32,250 bases of DNA, taken from the NCBI GenBank assembly GCA_020831765.1, contig JAFIFY010000103.1, positions 1 to 32,250 on the forward strand, read 5' to 3'. Numbering within the stretch: the stretch's first letter is position 1; the number at the start of each line of letters is the position of its first letter. The notes beneath the pieces were generated by a model. The model ran no database searches, was not told the DNA's origin, and worked only from the letters and a program-made list of their open reading frames with translations. Source of the DNA: Phycisphaeraceae bacterium (GTDB lineage: Bacteria; Planctomycetota; Phycisphaerae; Phycisphaerales; Phycisphaeraceae). The translations under genes and the position numbers were made by a program. Positions 9,034 through 17,584 of this stretch are shown one piece after another.

Positions 9034-9852
9034 TTACCCCTCCGGGAGTCGCGTGGCGAACCAGGGGCGGGGCTCGTCGAATCCCTCGGGTCCGGCGTGG
9101 GGAATCATGGCCAGGCGAACGCCGTAGATCGGCTCGAGCACCTCCGGACGCAGGACATCCTTCCAGGGGCCATGTGCCGCCAGACGCCCGCTCTCCAGCA
9201 GCCACACTTCATCCGCGTATCGGGCCGCGAGGTTCAGATCATGCACGCTGACCAGCACCGCCAGGCCGTTCGAGGCCTGGTGTCGCAGAATATTGAACGC
9301 TTCGAGCATGTGCCGAAGGTCCATCGCGCTGGTGGGCTCATCCAGCAGCAACACCGGCGCATCCGTGCTCCCGATCGGCGTGGGGCACCCGACCTGAGCC
9401 AGGGCGCGGGCCAACAGAACCCGCTGCTGCTGCCCGGCCGAGAGCGTGGGAAACAGGAGATGCTGCTGCCGACCGAGGTCGCATTGGCGGATCGCCCAAT
9501 CGATCCGTTCGGCATCGGGAGGCAGTGCGTGGCGGCCCAGCTCGACCACCTCGCGGACCGAAAAAGCCAGGGGTGTGGATGTGGATTGAGGGACCAGGGC
9601 CGCGATCCGGGCGATCTGGCGGCGGGCCAGCCTTTCCAGAGGTCGATCGTGGAGCAGAATCCGCCCGCGGTCGGGCCGAAGAACACCCAGCAGCAGTCGA
9701 AAAAGCGTGGACTTGCCCGAGGCATTGGGGCCGAGCATCGCGGTGATGCGGCCCGGGGCCAAACGAGCGGAGCACTGTTGGATGGCATGCGGGCCATTGG
9801 GATAGGTGAAATCAAGGTCCGATATTTCGTAGGTGGCTGAATTATCGGACAT
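9034..9852 (-). CDS. ABC transporter ATP-binding protein (FecE/BtuD-like)
   Basis: A 272-residue nucleotide-binding subunit of the iron-siderophore/cobalamin/haem import type. Motifs in order: Walker A GPNASGKST (41-49), Q-loop Gln89, signature LSAGQQQR (137-144, Ala in place of the usual second Gly), Walker B VLLLDEP (167-173), D-loop SAMD and H-loop His204 in VSVHD. All residues needed for ATP hydrolysis are present. Such subunits normally work with a FecCD-type permease and a periplasmic binding protein; neither is adjacent, so the partner must be encoded elsewhere, or the permease was lost. The ATG at 9852 is preceded in frame by a GTG at 9855. It heads the leftward gene run and is divergent from the coiled-coil gene. 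Confidence 0.9.
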   Translation of the reverse strand: MSDNSATYEISDLDFTYPNGPHAIQQCSARLAPGRITAMLGPNASGKSTLFRLLLGVLRPDRGRILLHDRPLERLARRQIARIAALVPQSTSTPLAFSVREVVELGRHALPPDAERIDWAIRQCDLGRQQHLLFPTLSAGQQQRVLLARALAQVGCPTPIGSTDAPVLLLDEPTSAMDLRHMLEAFNILRHQASNGLAVLVSVHDLNLAARYADEVWLLESGRLAAHGPWKDVLRPEVLEPIYGVRLAMIPHAGPEGFDEPRPWFATRLPEG

Positions 9853-9880
9853 CACGGGGCTTCGGACAGGTCACGCCAGA

Positions 9881-9915
9881 GCGGCTGGAGCGGGGTTGGA
9901 GCGGGGTTGGAGCGG
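9881..9915. repeat. 11-bp tandem repeat in a divergent intergenic region
   Basis: Two perfect copies of GCGGGGTTGGA (9890-9900 and 9901-9911), flanked by partial units (GCGGCTGGA before, GCGG after). They lie about 30-60 bp upstream of the ABC ATPase start in the 231-bp divergent intergenic region. No regulator binding site is recognised. The rest of that region shows only a weak TTGCCA box at 9955-9960 and no good -10. Confidence 0.6.
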
Positions 9916-10083
9916 ACCAGGGCCATGGTGGCCGGGGCATCGGAAAAATCGCGTTTGCCAACGACGTCTCTGTCCGATCATACCAATACCTGACCCGCTG
10001 ATGGCTTGTTAGCGCCATCCGCCCCCCAGCCCGTGTCGCACGCAGGCCGCGATTCACTCGTGGCCTGACTGCGGGAGTCGAGT

Positions 10084-13000
10084 ATGTCCTCAAGCCCAAC
10101 CCACTCCCCATCGGAATCCGGCCAACGCTCCAAGCTGCCCGATCCCACCCAGGTGCTGAGCATGCTGGCTCAGGTCGAGCAGCAGCTTGGCGATATCCGT
10201 CAGTGGCAGAGCGAAAATGATCGCCAGGCGGCCGAACTGGGCCGAATGGCCGAGGAGTTGGAGCGCAAGCGGATCGGGATCGAAGACGAGGCGCGGCGGA
10301 ACGAATCGCGTCGCCACTCGATTCGCAAGACCGTTGGACGCCTGCGCCAGCAACGTGACCGGATGCGTGAACTCGAGGCCGAGCGTGCCGAGCGATCGCT
10401 TTCACTGGAGAAACTCCAGGAAGAGCTGGAGGGGCGGCGACGGCAGCTTGATCAGGAGCGTCAGTCCCTGACGGAATTGAGAGCCCAGATCGACCTTCGG
10501 GGCGGCGAGATCGAGCAGCGCGAGCTTGAACTGACTGAACGCGAGAGCGATATCGCGGCGCTGGAGAGTCGCCTCCATGAGCGCGAAGGCGAAATCAATG
10601 TCAAAGAAGGTGAGATCAAGCTCTGGCATGAGGAGATCGAGCAGCAACGCAAGGCTCTGAATCAGGAGCGGGAATCGCTGGAATCGGGCAAGGCTGAGCT
10701 TGATGCGCTTGATGCCGAACTGAAGTCGATGCGTCAGGAGTTGGACGAGCGCGAGGCCGAGTTGGTTCGCCGCGATGAGGAATTCGAGCTTCGCGCATCA
10801 AAGATCGAATCGCTTGGCAACGAGCTCGAAACCCGGAAGGCGGAGCTTGACGAGCAGTGTCAAGAGATCGAAACTTCGCGCGCCCAGATTCAGCAGCGTC
10901 AATCCGATCTCGATGCCCAGGCATCGGAGATCGAGGCCCAGGGCGCCGAACTCGAAGCTCGCCAGCAGTCGCTGGACCAGCAGCGGCATCAACTCGATGA
11001 AGCCCGCGCCGCCCAGCGGGCTGATCGCCAACAACTCGATGAAATCCGCGCCTCGATTGATGAGGAACGCGCGGCCCTGATGGCCCGGAAGCAGAAGTTT
11101 GATCATCGCAGCGCCGATCTGGACAACCGCGAGGCTCAGCTTCAAAGCCGTGATGAGGATATCGAGGCCCGGATCGCCCGCGCTGAGAGTGACTTTCACA
11201 ATCGGGAAAAGCAACTCAATGAGCAGCGGAACCTGCTCGATACCCGGAAAGCGCAACTCGACAGGAACGATGAAGAGCTGCGATCCCGCGCCGAGCAATT
11301 GGAGGCCGATCGCAAGGAATTCGATGCGCTGCGCGCACGAATGGGATCGGAGCGCGATGCGCTGGATCAACTGCTCAAGACTTCAGCCCAGCGAGAGAAG
11401 GAACTGGACCAACGTAAGGCGGAGCTGGATCGGTTCGAGACCGAGCTCCTCGAAGCGCAGGAGAACTGGGAGCATGAGCGGAAGCAGCTTCAGGCCAGAA
11501 TCGAGCATCTGACCGCCGAGGCGGGTGATGTCGGCCGCTCACAGGACGAGGCTCTGGCCCAGATTCAGGAATGGCGTCTGAAGGCCGAACAGGCTGAGAA
11601 GCGAGTCGGGCAGATCGAGCAGGACATCGAGCAATGGCGCGACCGGCTCAGGGACGCTGAAGAATCCGATCGGCAAAGCCAGGAACGCGCTCAGGCCATG
11701 GAAGCGCGGCTGAGCGAATTGAAGGCGGAACTGGATCAGGCCCACCAGCAGGCCGGCGAAAACCAGCGAACCATCGAGGAACTTCAATCGGATGTGGCCC
11801 TGCTGCAATCCGAATTGCAGGAAGCTCGCCATGCGGTGGAGAAGGCGGCCCGGCAGGCCGAGGATGGCGATCCGCAACAGCGGCAGGCGCTTCAGGAAAA
11901 GCTGACCGATGCCCAGAAGCGGATCAAGTCGCTGGAGAACGAACTGCGGAACCGTGAGGAGGAACTGAGCGAGCAGCAGGCACGGGTTGATGAAAAGCAG
12001 AAACAGGCCGATGCGCTCAAGGCCCAGTTGCAGGAACAACAGGAGGCCCTTGAGCAGAGCCGGCTTGCGGCCGTTCAGGCTTCAGGTGGTCAACGCGCTC
12101 AAGAGGTTGAAGCGCGATCACGGGAACTTGACCAGCGGGAGAACGAACTGAAGGAGACCGTGGCCGCGGCCCGCGAGAAACTCAACAGCGAGCGGGAAAA
12201 ACTCAAGCAGGCCGAAGCCGAGCTTGCCCAGCGGGAGGCGCGGCTTGCCAGCGCGGCGGACGGTTCGGGATTCGTCGAAGGCATCGCACCCGAGGAGATT
12301 CGAAAGCAGGAAGCGGAAATCGCAGCGCGGCGTACCAAATTGCACAAGTATCGGGACATTCTTCGAGAACGCGCGGCGGCGATTCGCGAGGCCCAGACTT
12401 CTCTGGCATCCGCCCATGCCCAGTATCAGAAGCTGCTCCAGCACCGCCAGGTGCTTCAGGATGTCAAGCAGTTTCTGGCAGGCACCGAATCGGAGATGGT
12501 GCGTCGCTGGTCCACGCAGCGCGCGGCGGGCACAATCGCCGGGTTGATCTTCGCCGTCGTCCTGCTGGGGCTGACCAGCTATCTGGTCGGCCACAAGCTT
12601 GTGGAGCCGGTCTGGAGAGCCACAACCACCATCGCCCTGGACCCGATCCCCGGTCAGACGCTGGGTCAGTGGCGACAGTCCCAGCAGCGGGCGTTGCTGG
12701 CCGATCCGGTACTTCGCGAGACGGAAAATCAGCTCGCCCAACGCCGCTTGCGGCCGTACGACTCGGTCCAGGCCATGCGCGCCGGTCTTGAACAGTCGCT
12801 GACCGTCTCGTTCCCGCAGCCCGACCGTATGGAACTGGAGCTTCGGAAGACGGATAAAGACATCGCAACCTACACGCTGGAATTCCTCGCCCGGGCATTT
12901 GTCGGCCACTATCAGCAGGAGCCCACCGCCCCGAGGATCGAATCGCCCGCGTCCCATGACATCCTGCCGGTCAAGGATTTGCGACTTGCCGCCTCAGCCT

Positions 13001-13209
13001 CGTGTTTCGGTATCCTGCTGATTCTCGCCGCGATCGGATGGTGGGTGATCCGACGACGATTGGCCAATGCCCAACGCGTGCTCGATCTCGATCACGATAT
13101 ATTCCAGCCGGTGGACGATCAGTCCCAATGGCCCGATAGCCCGATCGAGCGGCTGGATGCTGAGTTGCTCGAGCAGGATACCCAGGCACCCATGCGGGAT
13201 GCCGGTTGA
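10084..13209 (+). CDS. Giant coiled-coil protein with C-terminal Wzz-like membrane module
   Basis: A 1041-residue protein. Residues 22-800 are almost entirely charged alpha-helix. Hydrophobic residues recur every seven positions from Leu115 to Ala367 (only Gln311 breaks the series), then after an 11-residue step again from Leu378 to Met420. A short Gly-containing break occurs near 738-745. Two transmembrane helices (about 814-836 and 968-990) bracket a ~130-residue segment resembling the Wzz/polysaccharide co-polymerase domain: an early VWRATTTIALDP strand, and a late segment with SLTVSFPQPDRMELEL and then FLARAFVGHY. A ~50-residue acidic cytoplasmic tail follows. GGGAG stands 6 nt before the ATG. 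Wzz-type proteins set chain length in O-antigen or exopolysaccharide export, and the dehydratase gene behind it fits that. The huge cytoplasmic coil is not part of classical Wzz. The Wzz resemblance is moderate; an SMC-like annotation would be misleading. Confidence 0.8.
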   Translation: MSSSPTHSPSESGQRSKLPDPTQVLSMLAQVEQQLGDIRQWQSENDRQAAELGRMAEELERKRIGIEDEARRNESRRHSIRKTVGRLRQQRDRMRELEAERAERSLSLEKLQEELEGRRRQLDQERQSLTELRAQIDLRGGEIEQRELELTERESDIAALESRLHEREGEINVKEGEIKLWHEEIEQQRKALNQERESLESGKAELDALDAELKSMRQELDEREAELVRRDEEFELRASKIESLGNELETRKAELDEQCQEIETSRAQIQQRQSDLDAQASEIEAQGAELEARQQSLDQQRHQLDEARAAQRADRQQLDEIRASIDEERAALMARKQKFDHRSADLDNREAQLQSRDEDIEARIARAESDFHNREKQLNEQRNLLDTRKAQLDRNDEELRSRAEQLEADRKEFDALRARMGSERDALDQLLKTSAQREKELDQRKAELDRFETELLEAQENWEHERKQLQARIEHLTAEAGDVGRSQDEALAQIQEWRLKAEQAEKRVGQIEQDIEQWRDRLRDAEESDRQSQERAQAMEARLSELKAELDQAHQQAGENQRTIEELQSDVALLQSELQEARHAVEKAARQAEDGDPQQRQALQEKLTDAQKRIKSLENELRNREEELSEQQARVDEKQKQADALKAQLQEQQEALEQSRLAAVQASGGQRAQEVEARSRELDQRENELKETVAAAREKLNSEREKLKQAEAELAQREARLASAADGSGFVEGIAPEEIRKQEAEIAARRTKLHKYRDILRERAAAIREAQTSLASAHAQYQKLLQHRQVLQDVKQFLAGTESEMVRRWSTQRAAGTIAGLIFAVVLLGLTSYLVGHKLVEPVWRATTTIALDPIPGQTLGQWRQSQQRALLADPVLRETENQLAQRRLRPYDSVQAMRAGLEQSLTVSFPQPDRMELELRKTDKDIATYTLEFLARAFVGHYQQEPTAPRIESPASHDILPVKDLRLAASASCFGILLILAAIGWWVIRRRLANAQRVLDLDHDIFQPVDDQSQWPDSPIERLDAELLEQDTQAPMRDAG

Positions 13210-13380
13210 TGGCCGAGCCCTCCTGACTCCACGACCTTATCCCCGCGTTGGGAGACGGTATGATCTGGCGTTTGGTCGTCGCGGGCTTGCCCGAGCCGTA
13301 CTGGCTGTCCGCTGGCGATGCCGGTGCGGCCCGAGTGGCCAATCGCCCCGGAGGCAAGCGGCATCGAGTGGAGAACCCTC

Positions 13381-14997
13381 TTGGCAACAGACAGCGGTCC
13401 AGCCCCCCAGCCATCGACCTTCCGTGAAGATCGATTGGCCGAGCGCAGACTGCGCACGCTCATCGTTGGGACAACGGCGACGGTTCCTCAGATTGCCCAG
13501 ATGCTCAAGTACGCTCAGCCGCCGCGCGACTTGATCGGCTGTGTGCTGCCGCAGACCCGCCAGGACGCGGTGGACGGTGAGATCGCGGTGCTGGGCGGGT
13601 TCGAGGAAATGGACCAGGTGTTGCTCCGGTTCGGTGTTGAGCAGGTGCTGGTGAGCTTGCCGATCGCGGCAGAACGGCAGGCGAGGAGTCTGCTGTCGAC
13701 CATCGAACGGGCTGGCATCACCTGGCGCTGGATGCCGGCGCTTGCGGACCAACTGGCTGGTGATGTTCGCCCGCCGTTTCAGTTCCGCTCGAGCCTGCCG
13801 CCCAGTGGCGAGGACATGCCGATCGGCCCGCGATCTCCGCTGGGGCTCTATGGTGTGATCGCGCCCGAGAAGCTCCTGGACCGCACGCCCAGGCCGTTGG
13901 ATGAAGAGTTGATCGGCGGGATCATCAAGGATCAGGTCGTCATGGTCACGGGGGCCGGCGGATCGATCGGTTCGGAGCTGGTCCGGATCGTCTGCCGATT
14001 CTCTCCGGCGCAGGTGGTGTTCGTGGAACGGGCGGAAAGCCCACTATTCGAGATCGATCGCGAGGTCGCGACCGACTTCCCCGCGCTGCAGCGCGGGGCG
14101 GTTCTTCTTGATATCACCGACCGACAGCGCGTGCTGACCACCATGAAGCGATATCGCCCTCACCTGGTTCTACACGCCGCGGCGCTCAAGCATGTGGGAT
14201 TGATGCAGGACCGGCCGGCCGAGGCGATCGAAAGCAATATCCTCGGAACACGCGCTGTCGCGGAGGCCGCCTCCGAGTGCGAGGTCCGAAGGTTCGTGAT
14301 GATCTCCACGGACAAGGCGGTCTATCCGCATTCGGTCATGGGATCGACCAAGCGACTGGCCGAGATTTTCGTTCAGCACCTCAATCAGCGGTGTCCAACG
14401 ATCATGTGCATGGTACGGTTCGGCAATGTGCTGGGCTCGGTGGGAAGCGTGCTGCCCATCTGGTCCAAGCAACTGGCCGCCGGGCTTCCGCTGACGGTCA
14501 CCGATCCGGAGATGACCCGGTATTTCATGACCATTCCCGAGGCGGCCGGGCTGGTGCTTCAAGCGGCCGCGATGTCCGGTGGCGCGGGCGCCGGTCAGGC
14601 CGATTCATCGGCCGGCCCGGAGGGCCCGCGCGGCGGTGGTGAGGTGTTTCTCCTGGATATGGGCGATCCGGTGAACATTCTCGAAATGGCCCATCGATTC
14701 ATCCGGGCTCACGGCCTCGAGCCCGACCGCGATATTCCCATCGTCATCACCGGCGCGCGACCGGGCGAAAAACTCCATGAAGAACTGCTCTACGATCGCG
14801 AAACCCTCACCCCGACCGCGCATCCATCCATTCGCCTTCTCCATGCCCAGGTCCCCGGGGATGAACGGGTCCTCGAGATGCTCAAAGCCCTCGAAGCGCT
14901 ACGCGCCGCGGGCAACGGCTTTCCGTGGCAGTATGCCGATCGCGATGAGTTGATCAGCCTTCTCCGCCACCATGTGGAGAAACTGGGCGCCGGATGA
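13381..14997 (+). CDS. CapD/WbpM-like nucleotide-sugar 4,6-dehydratase, soluble form
   Basis: A 538-residue enzyme of the polysaccharide biosynthesis CapD family (UDP-GlcNAc 4,6-dehydratase-like, extended SDR). An N-terminal Rossmann-like CoA_binding_3-type domain spans about residues 25-100. The catalytic SDR domain starts at TGAGGSIG (190-197). The active-site phrase STDKAVYPHSVMGSTKR (309-325) carries Met where small FlaA1-type enzymes have Tyr, as in the large WbpM/PglF type. RPGEKLHEEL is also present. Unlike WbpM, it has no N-terminal transmembrane helices. A Gly/Ala/Ser-rich insert at about 399-420 is unusual. I prefer the TTG at 13381, with GGAG 7 nt upstream; the ATG at 13318 lacks a ribosome-binding site and would add 21 residues. 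It follows the Wzz-like gene by 171 nt, suggesting a shared role in surface polysaccharide. Confidence 0.87.
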   Translation: MATDSGPAPQPSTFREDRLAERRLRTLIVGTTATVPQIAQMLKYAQPPRDLIGCVLPQTRQDAVDGEIAVLGGFEEMDQVLLRFGVEQVLVSLPIAAERQARSLLSTIERAGITWRWMPALADQLAGDVRPPFQFRSSLPPSGEDMPIGPRSPLGLYGVIAPEKLLDRTPRPLDEELIGGIIKDQVVMVTGAGGSIGSELVRIVCRFSPAQVVFVERAESPLFEIDREVATDFPALQRGAVLLDITDRQRVLTTMKRYRPHLVLHAAALKHVGLMQDRPAEAIESNILGTRAVAEAASECEVRRFVMISTDKAVYPHSVMGSTKRLAEIFVQHLNQRCPTIMCMVRFGNVLGSVGSVLPIWSKQLAAGLPLTVTDPEMTRYFMTIPEAAGLVLQAAAMSGGAGAGQADSSAGPEGPRGGGEVFLLDMGDPVNILEMAHRFIRAHGLEPDRDIPIVITGARPGEKLHEELLYDRETLTPTAHPSIRLLHAQVPGDERVLEMLKALEALRAAGNGFPWQYADRDELISLLRHHVEKLGAG

Positions 14998-15010
14998 TGG
15001 GACTTGAGCC

Positions 15011-15697
15011 TCAGTTCAGTGGGTAGCCTTCGTCGGACTTGCCCGAGCCGAACTTGCCCGCGAGCACGAGCGTTCGCTTCAGCCCCAGAAGTTGCTCGAT
15101 CAGCAATTCAGCGCGGCGGTGAACGCAACATTCCTCCAGCAACCGATACCGCTTCTCACCATCCTCGCACAACGTCATCGATGCCAGATCGAAGAGCGCC
15201 ACGGTGGGGATGTCGTCGCTCAGCCAGTTCTGGATCGCGTTGACCGTCGCCAGCTTCTTGACCTGCTCATGGTTCAGGAGACGCTCGATCTCGCTCCGCT
15301 GGTCGGCGAGCCGGGCATCATCCACGGGCGCCGACTCCAGCGCGGCGAATCTGGCTCTGCGATAGGGCTCGTACGGCTCTTCCTCGACGATCTTTGCCCG
15401 AAGCAACCCCTGGAGCAGGATGTTGTAGCAGCCATTGCCGAGGGTGTGGTGCTGAACGATGTATCCGATACAGGCCGTGGGGCGGATCGGAGGTGATCCT
15501 TCGTATTCGGTGCGCCAGCGCGAGCCCTTGAAGCACGCCATGGCGATCAGTCCGTGGGAGTCCAGCGAATCGGCGACCATGGTTCGATAGCGGGGCTCGA
15601 AAATGTGCAGCGGAATGGTGGCGTGCGGCAACAGCACGCACTGCGGCAGCGGGAACAGAGGTATCGGCTTGGAGAAATCAATGATGCGTTCAGGCAT
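15011..15697 (-). CDS. LON substrate-binding-domain protein
   Basis: A 228-residue stand-alone protein with the LON N-terminal (substrate-binding) fold. It opens with IPLFPLPQCVLLPHATIPLHIFEPRYR, the classic strand pattern of the domain (residues 12-38), followed by SRWRTEYEGSPPI and GYIVQHH. There is no AAA+ or protease domain, so it is not Lon itself. Single-domain relatives are common in bacteria and their function is poorly defined; substrate or peptide recognition in protein quality control is inferred. A C-terminal helical bundle follows. It converges on the dehydratase gene with only 13 bp between stops. Upstream it is separated by 132 bp from the porin gene; that gap holds a small CCGGG/CCCGG hairpin at 15710-15722 without a T-tract. 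No strong ribosome-binding site precedes the ATG. Confidence 0.9.
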   Translation of the reverse strand: MPERIIDFSKPIPLFPLPQCVLLPHATIPLHIFEPRYRTMVADSLDSHGLIAMACFKGSRWRTEYEGSPPIRPTACIGYIVQHHTLGNGCYNILLQGLLRAKIVEEEPYEPYRRARFAALESAPVDDARLADQRSEIERLLNHEQVKKLATVNAIQNWLSDDIPTVALFDLASMTLCEDGEKRYRLLEECCVHRRAELLIEQLLGLKRTLVLAGKFGSGKSDEGYPLN

Positions 15698-15829
15698 GCT
15701 TAATGATATCCGGGTTGCCCGGCACCGTCATGCGGACGCGTGGCTGATGGGCGAATCGATTGGGTCCGAGGCGCGCGGCCGCATCCAGGAATGGAAACGC
15801 AAAGCCGCGATGCCGCCCAGCGAAATGGG

Positions 15830-17332
15830 TCAGAATGTGAAGGCAACCTGCAGATAAAAGAAATCCAAGCCGCGCCCGGGGCCACTTTCGCGGATGAATG
15901 CGCCGGGGAAGAATCGGCAGTAACCCGCTTCGAGGGTCAGGTTCTCGGTCGCGCGGTAGCGGACCAGGAGGTCAAACTCCGTGCCGAGATATCGTGAACC
16001 GCTCGCCGCCGGGTCGCGAAACCGGGCGCCGGCGAGGTTGTAGGGACCATCATCGCCACTGGCGCGCCAGAACAGATGGACCGAGGCGATGATGTCCCAT
16101 CGTGCATCCGGATGAAGCGAGATGCCGGGATTGACCGCGATGATGTTCTGCCGTCCCAGGATATCCGCCCAGCCCAGGTAGGCATGCCCCAAGGGAAAGA
16201 GGTGGTCGAAGGTCTCGATGGTCGAGCCCGAGCCGCGTGTCCCCGATGCATAGTCAAAGCCGACGAACACGCGCGGCCGCCAGTCAGCGTCGGCGAATCG
16301 ATAGCCGATCTGGGATGCGAGCATCCAGGCGCTTATGTCCGAATCGCCCAGGGTGCCGAACTGGTAAGCGCTTTCGACATCCACGTCAAAGCCGGAATCG
16401 CCAATCGGCCCGTGCAGGCGGGCTCCAAGCGTGTGACGCTGATGTTCCCCGGTGACGCCGGCGAATGTCGCCTCGTTTTCGTACAGCCCGAACCAGTATC
16501 CCTCGGCCTTGAAATTTGAGCCGGGAATGTCGAATCGGCCGTGAACGCCGCAAAAATCCCGGCTGTTGTCGGTGGTGTTGAATTCGTACTTGCTGATCTC
16601 CACCGGACGGCTCAGAAACCCGGTGAACGCAAAACCCGGGCCTTCAAGAATCCCCGAGATCGCATCGAAAGTCCGCCGCGTGTTGGACCAATCCAAGGGG
16701 CTCACCAACCTCTGGCTTCCAAGCAGCATCTCCTGCCTTCCGACTCGCAGTGTGAAAGCCGCTGAATCCCCAAGGGGAACGCGCAGGTCGGCGAAGGCGT
16801 TCTGCAACGCGAAGGTGTCAACATCCAGCACCCGACGGCCACCCGGAAGATTGCGCTCAGTGGCATGGGAGCTTTTCAGCTCCACGAAGAACCGCACCGC
16901 TTCCTCCAGTCGCAGGTCGCCGTGCAGACCAAGACGATGGAGCGTAAACACATCATTCTGATCGCCATCGAAACCGAAGTTGTTCCACCCCTCAACGCGG
17001 AAGCGATACTGCCCGCCCAGAGTCAGGTGGATGTCCGGCTCTCGATGAATGGTGATCCACTTGATCGGATCGAAAAAGTCCGCCGGAGCATCATCCGGCC
17101 GCGCGGCCATCGTTGACCAATCCTCGGCGTAGCGCGGAACCCGGTAACCAGGCCGTGTCCAGGGAACCGGCGCCGCCTCAGGTTCGGTAGTGGTCTGATC
17201 GACGCCCACGACTTCCGATGAAGGGGTCGCATCGCCGATTTCCTGGGCGGATGCTTCATTCGCCACCAATCCCGAGCCCGTAAAACACAACACGAAGGTA
17301 ACGATCCAGCACACCGTGAATGTGTTGTTCAT
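15830..17332 (-). CDS. Alginate-export-type outer-membrane porin
   Basis: A 500-residue beta-barrel protein of the alginate-export (AlgE-like) family. It has an N-terminal signal peptide (about residues 1-30, hydrophobic core then AxA-type end ANEASAQ), a short acidic linker, then long alternating amphipathic strands from about residue 105. Examples are LTLGGQYRFRVEGWNNFG and FTLRVGRQEMLLGSQRLV, the family-typical stretch where a charged strand meets the first barrel turns. The protein ends in aromatic Phe (LQVAFTF), the usual outer-membrane insertion signal. Members export anionic polysaccharide or act as general diffusion porins; no alginate genes are adjacent, so the substrate is unknown. 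The ATG at 17332 has GGAG exactly 6 nt upstream; the one at 17338 touches that sequence and is a worse start. It implies a Gram-negative-type outer membrane. Confidence 0.85.
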   Translation of the reverse strand: MNNTFTVCWIVTFVLCFTGSGLVANEASAQEIGDATPSSEVVGVDQTTTEPEAAPVPWTRPGYRVPRYAEDWSTMAARPDDAPADFFDPIKWITIHREPDIHLTLGGQYRFRVEGWNNFGFDGDQNDVFTLHRLGLHGDLRLEEAVRFFVELKSSHATERNLPGGRRVLDVDTFALQNAFADLRVPLGDSAAFTLRVGRQEMLLGSQRLVSPLDWSNTRRTFDAISGILEGPGFAFTGFLSRPVEISKYEFNTTDNSRDFCGVHGRFDIPGSNFKAEGYWFGLYENEATFAGVTGEHQRHTLGARLHGPIGDSGFDVDVESAYQFGTLGDSDISAWMLASQIGYRFADADWRPRVFVGFDYASGTRGSGSTIETFDHLFPLGHAYLGWADILGRQNIIAVNPGISLHPDARWDIIASVHLFWRASGDDGPYNLAGARFRDPAASGSRYLGTEFDLLVRYRATENLTLEAGYCRFFPGAFIRESGPGRGLDFFYLQVAFTF

Positions 17333-17349
17333 GATCATCTCCAGGAACG

Positions 17350-17370
17350 AAAAACGGTACGGCCGTACCG
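17350..17370 (-). promoter_or_regulatory. Perfect 16-bp palindrome followed by a T-run in the porin leader
   Basis: CGGTACGGCCGTACCG (17355-17370) is perfectly self-complementary. On the minus strand it is followed at once by TTTTT, about 18 nt before the porin start. It could be an operator, or a leader attenuator/terminator hairpin (6-bp stem, GGCC loop). The remaining 17371-17584 shows a TTGACA at 17482-17477 on the minus strand without a recognisable -10. Confidence 0.45.
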
Positions 17371-17584
17371 GGCACCCGATCGGGCTGCTGGAGTCATTCC
17401 ATCGCGATGAGTGTATCCGATGATGTCGTGTTCGCCAGCACGATGGTGCTCATCCGTGAGCAACGATCAAGAGAATGTCAACGCGGGACGATGGCCAGTA
17501 TCGATCAAAAGTCCGTTGATCAATGCCGGAGCCGACACGCCGTGGGGTCGGAGACTGTTGCCGCGCTTAGCGTTGTGGCTGAAA

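Noticed and set aside
12118-12957. Minus-strand open frame of 279 codons inside the coiled-coil gene
   Set aside because: It is the shadow of the regular codon pattern of the charged coil and has no recognisable domain.
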